Assembly (NCBI GenBank): GCA_004151065.3
Contig: NWUY0300012388.1
Coordinates: forward strand, 8,839-22,088
Direction of reading: 5' to 3'
DNA: 13,250 nucleotides
Source: Larix sibirica
Taxonomy: Eukaryota > Streptophyta > Pinopsida > Pinales > Pinaceae
The notes under the pieces were generated by a model that worked only from the letters and a program-made list of their open reading frames with translations, was not told the DNA's origin and did not search any database. Positions 1 to 8,684 of this stretch are shown here, piece by piece; position 1 is the first letter of the stretch, and each line of letters opens with the position of its first letter. The position numbers were made by a program, and so were the translations under genes.

Positions 1-43
1 TTGATATTCTTGTTCAATAGATCTATTGTGACTAATTTTACAG

Positions 44-164
44 AGAGCAGTGGCATGGGACCCCTTGCCACTTCCAAGTAGGACCAGCAGTACCTCCTAC
101 AAAGGTTGCACTAGCTTTGGAAATGCTTGAGCCACCTCCTCCTCCAAAAGGGGGTGTTCCATGA
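44..164 (+). CDS. possible terminal exon of an unidentified host gene (partial)
   Basis: The sequence TTTTACAG ending at 43 looks like a plant 3' splice site. From 44 the exon is open in one frame (first full codon GAG at 45) through about 39 residues to TGA at 162-164. The peptide contains WHGTPCHFQVGP, then TKVALALEMLE, and ends in a proline run and PKGGVP. I do not recognise the protein family. The upstream part of the gene lies outside the window. The call rests on the acceptor, the intact frame and the ordinary amino-acid composition. A CTAAT branch-point-like motif at 32-36 lies only about 8 nt from the AG, closer than is usual, which weakens the case. It could be chance, since a 39-codon open frame is not rare. 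Confidence 0.33.
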
Positions 165-219
165 TGTACAAGCCTTTGGGCCCATTTTTTTATGGGTTGA
201 TGAGCCCCATTTTCTATAT
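165..219 (+). other. possible host 3' UTR, interrupted by the LINE
   Basis: This non-coding stretch follows the candidate stop codon. It would be continuous with 6718 onward once the LINE and one copy of its duplication are removed. It contains a small inverted repeat, CCCAT at 181-185 against ATGGG at 192-196. No clear polyadenylation signal is visible before the LINE. The 3' UTR assignment depends entirely on the upstream exon call. Confidence 0.3.
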
Positions 220-234
220 GTATTGGTATGCCCT
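220..234 (+). repeat. LINE target-site duplication, 5' copy
   Basis: GTATTGGTATGCCCT is identical, 15 of 15 bases, to 6703-6717. The two copies flank an element that begins GGGGGTTAAC and ends in poly(A). The identity stops at both edges: 219 T against 6702 A, and 235 G against 6718 A. This is the usual footprint of target-primed reverse transcription and fixes the element boundaries. Confidence 0.93.
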
Positions 235-808
235 GGGGGTTAACAGAATTTTAGTTTTCTGACTCTGAATATAGTTCCAAAAATCCTCTTAATTTTAATG
301 ATGGACTGTGGCGTGGTGCCTTCACCAGGATTTACAGCATTGTGCATTACAAGCAATTATAAAATTGTATATGAAGAATGGTTGAACTGAGGGAAGGGAG
401 CTATGAGACCTAGGGTTTGGGATTACTATCATTGGGGTTTCGACACCCAGATGTACACTGCAAAGGGTTGATGTACTGTAGGGATTGGAGTCCAACTAGC
501 CTTTTCGGGATGGCTTGAGTACCAACCAAGCTTATATAAAAAAGTGGGAAGTTTTTTATTATTTTTACTGCAGTGTTTTTTTTTTTCAGTTTTTTGGGGG
601 TTTACACGAGGGTTTGATGCCTCAGCTGGATGTACTTGTTTTTTTGTCCTTGTACCCTGGTTCCCCTAGTGGTTCATTGTCGGTTTATTCTTTCCTTTGT
701 CCTTGTTCCATTTTCTCCTGAATTTGGGACTACTACTACAAGTTGCTACTGGACAGGTGTTGGTTCCTTGTCGGACTTAACGGTTTGAGTTTTTTACATT
801 CATTTACT
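235..808 (+). promoter_or_regulatory. LINE 5' UTR
   Basis: This 574-bp leader runs from the 5' duplication to the first plausible ATG of ORF1. It starts with a G run (GGGGG, 235-239). It contains a TATATAAA motif at 533-540 and a long T tract followed by CAG near 575-590. L1 elements carry an internal promoter in this region. No initiator or specific factor site can be named from sequence alone. Short open frames here start only at TTG and show no recognisable protein. Confidence 0.7.
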
Positions 809-2352
809 ATGTCCTATCCTATAGACCTTTTCCCACTAGAAGAGGCACCTAACCCTCATTGTGGTCTAAAGAGGTGGGCAGGTAAGCAGAAGGGGCCCTC
901 GGGTTCTAGGGCTAGACATCATTGCTGCCAAAAGGCCCTCAAAGCTAGGGAAGGCATTGAATAGTTTATCATCGAGGAAGACTCCAATATGGACAGGATT
1001 GAAATGTTGGCTAGTAGGGCCATTGTTGGGAGTATGGTATTTACGTTTGGATTGAAGGAGGAACTTTTATATTGGGTGAACAAGCAATGGAATCCCCTGT
1101 TGGGTCTTTCTCCTCGGGTTAATCTACTTCTAAATGGATGGATTTTGTTCATCCTACCCTTGGCTGAGCATGTGGAGACTATTCTATCAAACAAATGGGG
1201 GTTGAAAGAGGGCTTATTAATTTTAAAGAAATGGCACTTGGATTTTGATCCCCTAAATGAGTTACACACCAGATGCCACCTGTGGATGCTGCTGCCTGGG
1301 TTTCCTCTGGTTCTTTGGACTAAGATTATTCTTACTGGTTTGGCTAACAAAGTGGGTATCTTTGTTAGGTTTGACAAAACCCATCTTTTTGTTATCGAGA
1401 AGAGGGTTGCTCAGGCAATGGTGGAATTTGACCTTAACAAAGGTCTCCTGGCTAAAATTGATATCCTTTGGGAAAAACATACTTTCAGGCAGAGGCTAGA
1501 TTACTTTGGGGTGCCATTTAGATGTTCCAAATGTCAGTGCATTGGTCATGTGGTGGCTAGGTGTCCACTACTACTGCGTTCCGGTTCGACTTCAGAGGAG
1601 GATGGGGTTTCGACTTTATTAAACAAAGATGCTATCGTGGGGGTGCATTCTCCCGGCAAAGCGAATTTGGGTAAGCTATCACCTAAAATCCCTCTTTCTC
1701 AGATTGAATTTTCCAGTGAGGAATTAGATTTTTATCTCAATATTGAAAAGTCCTTTGATAAGCAAATTAGGGAAGAAAATCTCGGGCTTAACCCTAAGGG
1801 TTTCTATGAAAAATCGTTGTGCACTCCCACTGCGGGGGTAGATAATCTTGGGTTGAGGGATCTTTCTCCTATGGCTGTTGATTCTGAGCTTTCTCCAGCC
1901 CCTCCTCTTTCTGCCTCTATTTCGGATCCGGTTTCCAACACTGTTCTCCCCATTGATTCTTTGTCGGTCACAAACTTTTTGTCATCTCATCCACGACCTA
2001 TCGAGGCTGATGATTTTTAATCTGGTACTGATTCTGTGGATGGTCACCAAACTACCTCGACTCATGAAAATGGGTTCTCCTCTGTTAGGGATACCTTCAT
2101 GCCTCTGTCCATTTGTTCTAAAAACCCTTCGTCTAACCCTCTTGTCAAACCTATCACACCTAACAAGTTTATGAATGTGACGATTCGTAAAAATCATAGA
2201 AAGCACTTGGGTGTCGTGTTAAAGATTTATCTGAATCCTATATTCCTATGTCTTCAAGATTAGTTGTTCCTAGGGTTTCGTCCTGTGACATCAGCCTACC
2301 TACTCATACTGAGGCTCTTAGAGATGCTTTTCCTCGACCTGAGGTTCCTTAA
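809..2352 (+). pseudogene. LINE ORF1: DUF4283 / zinc-knuckle RNA-binding protein, broken
   Basis: ORF1 proteins of plant LINEs bind element RNA to form the ribonucleoprotein. The first ATG in frame is at 809 (MSYPIDLFPLEEAPNPHCG). A DUF4283-like region spans about 985-1500, with blocks such as LILKKWHLDFDP, LWMLLPGFPLVLW and GIFVRFD. A CCHC knuckle (C-x2-C-x4-H-x4-C) follows at 1523-1564, then a Ser/Pro-rich tail. The frame is broken by TAG at 962-964, by TAA at 2018-2020, and by a shift near 2205-2215. After that shift the tail reads sensibly in the next frame to TAA at 2350-2352. The shift fits loss of one base. The long ATG-initiated piece without stops is 989-2020 (343 codons). The TAA shares its last A with the ORF2 ATG. 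Confidence 0.88.
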
Positions 2353-3063
2353 TGTTATTTCTCACCTTAAATATCCGGGGTTTGGGGAAGGCTTCGAGGA
2401 CTAGGGCCTTATCCCATTTATTCAATGCTACTAGTCCTCAACTCATCTTGTTACAGGAAACTATGTGCACAGATCTTGCTGCTATCAGAAAACTCTCTTC
2501 CATTCTCCCTGGATGGGAATTCTCGGCTATTGATGCTCAAGGCCAATCGGGGGGATTACTTGCGGTTTGGAACCCCTTTTTTTTCCAGTTTGTTTCTTAT
2601 AAAACTCAATGGGGTTTACTTTTGGAAGGTCACTATCTGAGCTTGAATATCCCGCTCATTGTTTTCAATATTTATGGACTGTATAAAGAGCATGGTCGAT
2701 TTTGGGATTATTTGTGTGCTTCAGGTATTTTCAATATCTTTAATATTATAATTGTAGGAGATCTGAATTTTACCTGCAGTGCTGATGATATTTGGGGAAG
2801 AGATGCTCGGATGGATGATATGGCAGATTACTTTAATGGGATGTTGAATTCATTCCATCTCATTGATGTTGCTCCTTCTGATCCTACTTGGACTAATGGA
2901 AGGGCTGGATTGGAGGGGATCCATAAAAGACTTGATAAGTTCTTGGTTAAATCTTGTCTTCTCAATGGCTGGGTTATACACAGAGCTTGGATTGGAGAGT
3001 ACAAATTTTTCAGATCACTGGCCGGTTTATTTTCGGATTGACAATACTAATTGCAAATTATAG
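2352..3063 (+). other. ORF2 endonuclease domain (exonuclease-endonuclease-phosphatase fold)
   Basis: Visible motifs, with residues counted from the ATG, are N7 in LTLNIRGLG, E36 in LLLQET, the GGLLAVW block, D137 and N139 in VGDLN, and TWTN followed by RLDKFLV. The closing SDH motif (3010-3018) is readable only in the next frame, because a single-base shift lies between about 2997 and 3003. The metal-binding and catalytic residues are therefore all present in the DNA but split over two frames. A TAG follows at 3061. Confidence 0.9.
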
Positions 3064-3639
3064 TATCCCTTCAAATTCAATTGTTCTTGGTTGAGTAATT
3101 AGGAGTTTTGTAGGGTCATCAAGGACTTCTGGATAAATTTCAGTAATGAGTGTGATTTGAACCCGATTGACGAATTTGTCCAGAAATTACGCAGGCTTAA
3201 ATAGATTTGCACAAAATGGATTAAAAAGAAAAAGAAAGGTGATCTATCGGAGCTCATATTTTTGGAGGATCAGTTACAAGAATTACATAGCAGGAATATT
3301 GCAGGTGATTTGGAGGTAGAGGAATTTGAATTGATCAAACACATTGATAGGAAGAAGGAGGACTTACTGATTCAAGAAACTAAAGATTGGAGTCTCAAAA
3401 GCCGTGCATTATGGATCAGTCATGGTGATGGTAGAACTAAATTTTTTCATTCATATGCTTTGCATAGAAGAAATATGAATGCGGTTTGGGATCTCATTGA
3501 GGATATGGGGAATGTGATTTCTGGTCAAGATGATCTTCACAAGGCTGCTTTTGAGTATTTTGGTAAGTTATATTCTGATCCTGGTCAGGCGTATCTGTTA
3601 CATCAAATTAATGTTGCTTGACACTATCCTACCTTCATA

Positions 3640-4545
3640 TTAGAGCAGGATGCCGAAGTTTTAGGGGGAGAAGTTACCATTGATGAAGTTGAAGCTGCCT
3701 TAAAAATATTTGCCAAGGAAAAGAGTCCAAGCCCAGATGGCTAGACTGTGGAGCTTTTTTTACACTTATTTGATGTGATGGGGCCTGATTTATTAAAAAT
3801 GGTGGAATTCTCACGCACTGAGGGCTACATGTCTGGTGGGCTCAATTCTACCTTTCTTATGCTTATTCCAAAGACTGGGAATCCTGCTACATTTGGAGAC
3901 TTCCGTCCTATTTCTTTATGCAATCTAACATATAAGTTGATCACTAGAATTATTTCTATCCGTTGGAAACCTATCTTATCAATCCATATCACAGCTGAGC
4001 AATTTGGGTTCTTAAGGGATCGACAGATACTTGACTCCATTGGTATCACTCAAGAAATTATGCATACAGTCAAAGTGAAGAAGATGAAGGCCATGTTTCT
4101 CAAGATGGATCTTGAGAAATCATACGACATAGTTGATTGGTCTTTTTTAAGGTTGGTTCTTATCCAGATTGGTATGCCCCCTCTTGTCATCAAATGGATT
4201 ATGGTATGTTTTTCTTCGTCCAGTATTGTTGTACTTATTAATGGAGCTCCCTCCATATTTTTTAGCATGTCCAGGGGGATTCATCAGGGGTGCCCTCTGT
4301 CACCACTATTATTCTTGTTAATTATTGATGGGCTTAGCCATATGATCAATCATGCGAAAGCTGATGGTAATATCTTTGGTATAAAAATAACTCAGGAGCT
4401 AGTCTTCACCCATGTCTTATTTGTTGATGATGTGTTACTTGCTAGTTTGGATACTAATTTGGAATGGCAGAAGTATATGGACATTATTACAAATTTTAGT
4501 GCAGCCTCTGGTATGAAGGTTAGTGTTAGAAAATCATGTGTTTAA
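3640..4545 (+). other. ORF2 reverse transcriptase core
   Basis: Family blocks are in order: FGDFRPISLCNLTYKLITRI, then the AEQFGFLRDRQILDSI block, then LKMDLEKSYDIVDW with the motif A aspartate at 4108-4110. These are followed by RGIHQGCPLSPLLFLLIIDG and the active-site box FVDD at 4420-4431. Plant L1s most often have FADD here, so FVDD is a conservative substitution that keeps both aspartates. TAG at 3742 sits directly after the SPSPDG block, where the family has an aromatic residue, which suggests a tryptophan codon lost by a single transition. TAA at 4543 ends the core. Confidence 0.93.
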
Positions 4546-5579
4546 AATTATAGATTTTCTGAGCAAAGGATTATTGTATTAAGGACTCTCATGCCTTATA
4601 ATTTTCAACAATTGGAGGATGGTTTTATGTATCTGGGCTACTTTCTGAAGCCAAACTGTTATCAAACTAAGGATTGGATGTGGCTGATAAGGAAGGTCGA
4701 GCAGAAAATCTCTCTTTGGACATTTAGGATGATGTCCATTGGAGGGTGCCTGATCCTGGTCAAGTCCATTCTAGTGGGTATCTCAGTGTATTGGCTCTCG
4801 CTTCATCCAATTCCTGTGTCTATCCTTACCAGGCTAAGAAGGTTATTTTTCAATTTTTTATGGACTGGTGATGCTGTCTGGAGGAAGCTGGTATTGACTA
4901 AGTGGGATTCCATTGATCTTCCCACTTACCACGGTGGTTGGGGTATCCGTAATCTTACCTACTTTAGTATTTCTCTGAGAATGAAGAGTTTCCGGAGATC
5001 ACTGTTCGGTTCTACATTGTGTTCTAAGGTGATAGCTGTCAAATACTTAAATGGAAATGTTATCAGATGGCTACGAAACCCTGTTAAGAAACTTAGTAAT
5101 GTGTCCATAATATGGAATGGTTTTCTAAGAATTTTTAAATGGATGGTTAAGGATCTGGCATGGAAGCTTGGTAATGGTCGTGACATTTTGGTTGGCATTG
5201 ATCCAATTCTGGGGTTGGAGGATGGCTTTAGATTATCGGATGAGATACTTCTTATTCTCCACTGGTTTGATTACAAAACACTGGATAAGATTAGGAACTT
5301 GAATCACCATGTGCACCATAATTATTGGCTGAGTGCTTTTCAGCTGGGGTTTGAAGGTGATTGTGCTACATAATGGAGTCTTTATATCAAGAAATTGAAT
5401 GAGGCCGACTGCAGATTATCTTCTGACAATGACAAGGTGATATGGTTGCACAATAACAAAGTTGTAATTGTCACGGCACAATTGGCTTATTAGTATGTTA
5501 TTAGCACACAATGTATATCCCCAGCCAATTGGTGGTATAAGCCTTTGTGGAATTGGAAAATACCAATAAAAATCAAATG

Positions 5580-5730
5580 TTTCATGTGGCGAGCCTTGAG
5601 ACGCGAACTCCCAACTTGGGATATTTTGGTTTAAAAGGGTTGGGAAGGTCCAAATATCTATTATTTGTGTGAGCATGAGGCCGAATCTGTTAATCATATT
5701 TTTGTTGAATGTATGTTCGCAAGGGATCTC
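5580..5730 (+). other. ORF2 zf-RVT (cysteine/histidine) region
   Basis: The translation shows IKCFMWRALRRELPTWDIL, a stop at 5632, then YLCEHEAESVNHIFVEC and FARDLW. This matches the zinc-binding reverse-transcriptase block between RT and RNase H in plant LINEs. One cysteine of the usual CxxC-type pair seems to be replaced (YYLC). The TAA at 5632-5634 interrupts it. Confidence 0.8.
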
Positions 5731-6009
5731 TGGATTTCTATTGAATGTCATTTTAAATTGCCATTACACTGGGGTGTTGGTACCTTTGCATAGAACTCTC
5801 TTGACTGGTTCAGATCTGCAACTAGACATCCTTTCATGCATCCTGTGATTGCGTGGACAGTCTGGTCGGCTAGAAATTTAGCTATCTTCGAGGAGCAGCG
5901 GCCGAATATTGAACTTTCCGTAAATTGTGCATTAAAGATTATCTCAGAGCAGTGTTTAAATATTTTTAAGGGAAGAACTAAAAAGATTACGTCCTTCAGC
6001 CTACCTTAG

Positions 6010-6405
6010 CATAAAGCTGTGATATTTTTCGATGGTGCAGCTACTGGTGGTAAATGCGTGGTTGGTGGAGTCATTTATATCAATATGGATCACTATTTCA
6101 CTTTGCAACTCAATTGTGGTCACGACACCAATATGAAAGACGAAATTCTTGGGCTGTGGTGTGTTCTCACAGTTGCATATATATTTGGTCTCTCTAATGT
6201 GGCAAGCTTTGTAGATTCTAGAGTGACCATCAAATGGGCCAGAGGTGAGTATGAACTGAATAATATTCCCCTTAATCACTGGTGTAGGAGAATCAAAGGT
6301 TTGTTTTAGCAATTCAATCATATTTCACTTGAACACATCTATAGGCAGTACAACTTCGTGGCTGATACTCTCTCCAAGGATGCATATTCTGGGCCGAAGG
6401 TGTGA
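6010..6405 (+). other. ORF2 C-terminal RNase H domain
   Basis: All four metal-binding acids of the RNase H fold are visible: D in FFDGAA (6031-6033), E in MKDEILGLW (6142-6144), D in FVDSRVTIKW (6214-6216) and D in FVADTLSKDA (6364-6366). The TAG at 6307-6309 lies between the third and fourth. Stops at 6007 and 6307 bracket most of the domain. TGA at 6403-6405 falls where the family normally ends, so I treat it as the native stop. Confidence 0.9.
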
Positions 6406-6702
6406 TCTGCTGGGAGGAGCATCTTGATTCAAATATGATTGATTCTGAGATGGTTCAAATATATGATATTTGATTGGACTGTAGATTGGACTATTGAGAT
6501 ATATTTATTTTTTTTATGACTGTAATGTTATACTTTTACTATGGGTTTTGGGTGGGCTTTTTTGAAATTATGCAAATTGATGAAGTAAAACACAGGCTGT
6601 TTTGAACTGCATCATGGGACTTGGTTTCGGACTTATGAACATTTGTACTATTAGATTCTTTTTTGAATAGCAATAGTATGGTTTTTTTGCTGAAAAAAAA
6701 AA
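6406..6702 (+). other. LINE 3' UTR and poly(A) tail
   Basis: About 287 bp of T-rich untranslated sequence is followed by an uninterrupted A10 tract at 6693-6702. That tract directly abuts the 3' copy of the duplication. There is no second ORF, and no obvious tRNA- or SINE-like tail. The 3' UTR would contain the segment recognised by the element's own reverse transcriptase, but I cannot point to it. Confidence 0.88.
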
Positions 6703-6717
6703 GTATTGGTATGCCCT
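6703..6717 (+). repeat. LINE target-site duplication, 3' copy
   Basis: The sequence is identical to 220-234 over 15 bases and directly follows the A10 tail. Joining 1-234 to 6718 onward reconstructs the empty site. Confidence 0.93.
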
Positions 6718-6911
6718 ATGGGAGATGAGTTTTTGAACTAACCCCATAAGGAAATTTTTTTATACACGGTTGATGTCGTGAATGATGTGCATGCTATACA
6801 TGATAAACACACACACACACACACACCATTTTGTGGTTTTTCTCAATTTATGTGTTTTTGGACATGTGTGATGATGTGTGATTATGATTTTATTTAATGT
6901 ACAAATGATGA
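6718..6911. other. host flank between LINE and solo LTR
   Basis: This AT-rich sequence continues the pre-insertion locus. No gene is visible. It holds the (AC)10 microsatellite. If the upstream exon is real, some of this would belong to its 3' UTR or polyadenylation region. Confidence 0.5.
6807..6826. repeat. (AC)10 microsatellite
   Basis: Ten uninterrupted AC units lie in AT-rich flank, 90 bp downstream of the LINE duplication. Perfect dinucleotide runs of this length are usually length-variable between individuals. Confidence 0.97.
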
Positions 6912-6916
6912 CTATA
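6912..6916 (+). repeat. LTR target-site duplication, 5' copy
   Basis: CTATA directly precedes the TG end of the LTR and is repeated exactly at 8685-8689 after its CA end. A 5-bp duplication is the norm for LTR-retrotransposon integrases in plants. Confidence 0.85.
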
Positions 6917-7983
6917 TGTAATATCCCCAATATGGAGATCAAAGATACTAACTCAATCACAATGAGCCAATTTCAAAAATTATGAAACTAGGTACAATTT
7001 CTAGCTTTTGGAGGCTAAAAAAAGCTTGTTTCCAACTCATCCAAAATGGCTCTAAAACCCAATGAATTTCAGATCTGAAGCAGGGGATGGGTCCTGTAGA
7101 ATTCCTATTGACATCTATGACACTAAAAAATACTATAAGGAATATTTACCATAGTAATTTTCCTTTTCAGATTGCACATTTTTTGAGTACATCACACCTG
7201 GGAAGACTCCTTTGGTTATACCAAATGCTTCAAGGCAATAGCCCTAGGAATTACATGGAAACTCAACAGCTTTTGGTGAAAATATGAATACAACTTGAAC
7301 CTAACACGTGGTATCATAATAGACATGGAATCCATTCAACACAGAGGCACTTGGAACAACTTTTATAGTGAGATACTTTACCCACAAATTCATAGAGCTA
7401 AACTAGTAAATAGATAGGGGAATTGACACATGAAACTGAAGGAAAATGAGGGTGAAAAATTATTAATGATAGATGGCCATTGGATGTACATTTTTGGCTT
7501 CATATAAGATGCAAAACCACAAAGAAATCTGATATAAAACTGAATAGATAAATGTCTACAAATTTACAATGAGAATCATGGAGAATATTGCTCAAACATA
7601 CTGATTTTTCTTGATATAACTAGAGCTTGCAATAGAAACTCGAACCAGAGGTTAGGTTTTGTTTTGATGGATGTATTAAACACCCAATTTCAATATTATG
7701 AATCCACTTAAACAACCTCCAATTTTTTGGGAACCACTAGGTGCGCCCTCCACACTAAACACCCAAAAACACTGCAAAACTAGAACTTCCACAGTACTGA
7801 AATTGAAACTCCATCTGGATGAAGACTGGAACATGAACATAACATGCACCAACACCTGGATAAAATAATATTCATTCTAACATATTGATTCATATTGAAT
7901 ATCATGTGAAAGGGACTGGATGTCCTTCTCCTCAATGACCAATTGGAATGCTAGCAAACACTCCAACTAGTTCTGGTTACATA

Positions 7984-8024
7984 GGGGCACATCTCCCAAC
8001 TGGTTGGAAGGGGCACATCACCCA
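7984..8024 (+). repeat. short tandem repeat upstream of the LTR TATA box
   Basis: GGGGCACATCTCCCA at 7984-7998 recurs as GGGGCACATCACCCA at 8010-8024 (14 of 15 bases, 26-bp period). The pair lies about 80-120 bp upstream of the putative TATA box, where LTR enhancers often carry repeated factor-binding sites. Function is inferred from position only. Confidence 0.55.
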
Positions 8025-8100
8025 AGAAAAGAAAATATCAGAGATATTCAAGAAAAATCAACAAAATGGAAAAATATCCCCAAGGAGACTCTCATACTCC

Positions 8101-8109
8101 TTTTATAAA
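8101..8109 (+). promoter_or_regulatory. putative LTR TATA box
   Basis: TTTTATAAA, followed by ACCTCC and then a pyrimidine-rich stretch, is the best TATA-like box in the LTR. It lies about two thirds of the way through the LTR, consistent with a long U3 in + orientation. Transcription would start some 30 bp downstream. Confidence 0.5.
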
Positions 8110-8507
8110 CCTCCATTAGCTTTCTTCCTTTCTCTAGAGCCTTCCCTCTTGGAATTCTAATTAGGAATGAGTTGGAGACTTTTTTGGCAAGTTGATTTTG
8201 CATTTGGACCCACTTGCCTCATCAATTTCACCCTCATTGGATAAATTTGGCTGCTACAGCTTTTGCTGAGTTTCCTTGGTGCTTTATTGTTGTTACTAAT
8301 CCTTGTTGAGCCTTATTAGAAAAAATCTGCCTTCTTTGATTGACTGCTACTTTTCCTGCTTTTTCTACTTTTGGCTCCTTTTACTACTTTTAGCAGCTTT
8401 CTTTCCTTATTTCTTGAGGGAGACAACTCATATGTCTTATCCTCTTCCTATGCGCCCTCTTGCACCACCTAAATCACTTACAACTCATAAAAAAATATTA
8501 GAAAAAA

Positions 8508-8517
8508 AATAAATAAA
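8508..8517 (+). terminator. putative LTR polyadenylation signal (overlapping AATAAA motifs)
   Basis: Two overlapping AATAAA hexamers at 8508-8513 and 8512-8517 lie about 400 bp downstream of the TATA box and 167 bp before the LTR end. That is a sensible place for the R/U5 boundary signal. The local A-richness makes chance occurrence quite possible. Confidence 0.4.
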
Positions 8518-8684
8518 CCAAAATTGTGGATAAACTTTTCCTTAGAAGTTTCTTTACCATTTTATTGCTTGGAAAACATTAGAATTAATTTAGTTCCCAA
8601 ATTGATGTTGAATACCACTTGGACATGTGGGAACCTAATAGGATAGTGGAGTGTCCATGGAGCCTCTAAAGTGGGGACATTACA

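Larger units (their letters stand above)
2352..6405 (+). pseudogene. LINE ORF2: endonuclease / reverse transcriptase / RNase H polyprotein, broken
   Basis: ORF2 nicks target DNA, copies element RNA at the nick and removes the RNA strand. It would be about 1351 codons, normal for plant L1 ORF2. It starts at ATG 2352 (MLFLTLNIRGLG) and ends at TGA 6403-6405, just after the RNase H motif FVADTLSKDA. Domains in order: endonuclease 2352 to about 3063; a spacer with SRALWISHGDGRTKFFH at about 3400-3450; reverse transcriptase about 3640-4540; thumb/connection about 4590-5370; zf-RVT about 5580-5730; RNase H about 6010-6405. A shift near 2997-3003 moves the frame by one base. Premature stops lie at 3061, 3100, 3202, 3619, 3742, 4543, 5371, 5491, 5632, 5791, 6007 and 6307. 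Eight are TAG, three TAA and one TGA. Most catalytic residues are still readable. Confidence 0.95.
235..6702 (+). mobile_element. full-length L1-type LINE (non-LTR retrotransposon), inactive
   Basis: The element is 6468 bp long. It has a 5' UTR, two overlapping reading frames, a 3' UTR and a terminal A10 tract, and it is bounded by a perfect 15-bp duplication. ORF1 carries DUF4283 and a CCHC knuckle. ORF2 carries an apurinic-type endonuclease, a reverse transcriptase, a zf-RVT region and a C-terminal RNase H. This domain order is typical of plant L1 lineages that acquired RNase H. It is not 5' truncated, which is uncommon for LINE copies. Both ORFs are broken (two internal stops and one frameshift in ORF1; twelve stops and one frameshift in ORF2), so it cannot move by itself. 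It lies in the same orientation as the candidate host exon upstream. Confidence 0.95.
6917..8684. mobile_element. solo LTR of an LTR retrotransposon, 1768 bp
   Basis: The element begins TGTAATATCCCCA (6917-6929) and ends TGGGGACATTACA (8672-8684). These are inverted repeats matching at 12 of 13 positions, with TG...CA ends, and the element is flanked by a perfect 5-bp duplication CTATA. No gag, pol or integrase reading frame and no second LTR copy lies inside, so this is a single LTR, presumably left after recombination between the two LTRs of a full element. A TTTTATAAA box at 8101-8109 and AATAAA motifs at 8508-8517 suggest + orientation, with a U3 of about 1.2 kb and R/U5 after it. I cannot assign a Gypsy or Copia superfamily. 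A cut-and-paste element with short inverted repeats is less likely given TG...CA plus a 5-bp duplication. Confidence 0.82.

Noticed and set aside
515-721. 68-codon frame in the LINE 5' UTR
   Set aside because: It starts only at TTG, is rich in Phe/Ser from T-rich DNA and shows no domain. The same applies to the TTG start at 743; the first plausible ORF1 ATG is 809.
919-1377. 152-codon open frame on the - strand
   Set aside because: It lies antisense to LINE ORF1, whose DUF4283 motifs are clear on the + strand. No recognisable protein; a shadow frame.
7309-7316. TGGTATCA, resembling a plant initiator-Met primer-binding site
   Set aside because: Only eight bases match and the following bases do not fit. 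No LTR end precedes it convincingly, and no matching second LTR copy was found at 8295-8684. It lies inside the solo LTR.
7948-8160. 70-codon ATG-initiated frame in the solo LTR
   Set aside because: It overlaps the repeated boxes and the TATA motif, and its sequence is uninformative. Probably chance.
6917-8684. Reading the element as a cut-and-paste DNA transposon with 13-bp inverted repeats
   Set aside because: The TG...CA ends and 5-bp duplication fit retroviral-type integrase better. The common plant DNA-transposon superfamilies make 2-3, 8 or 9-bp duplications. Kept as a lesser alternative.
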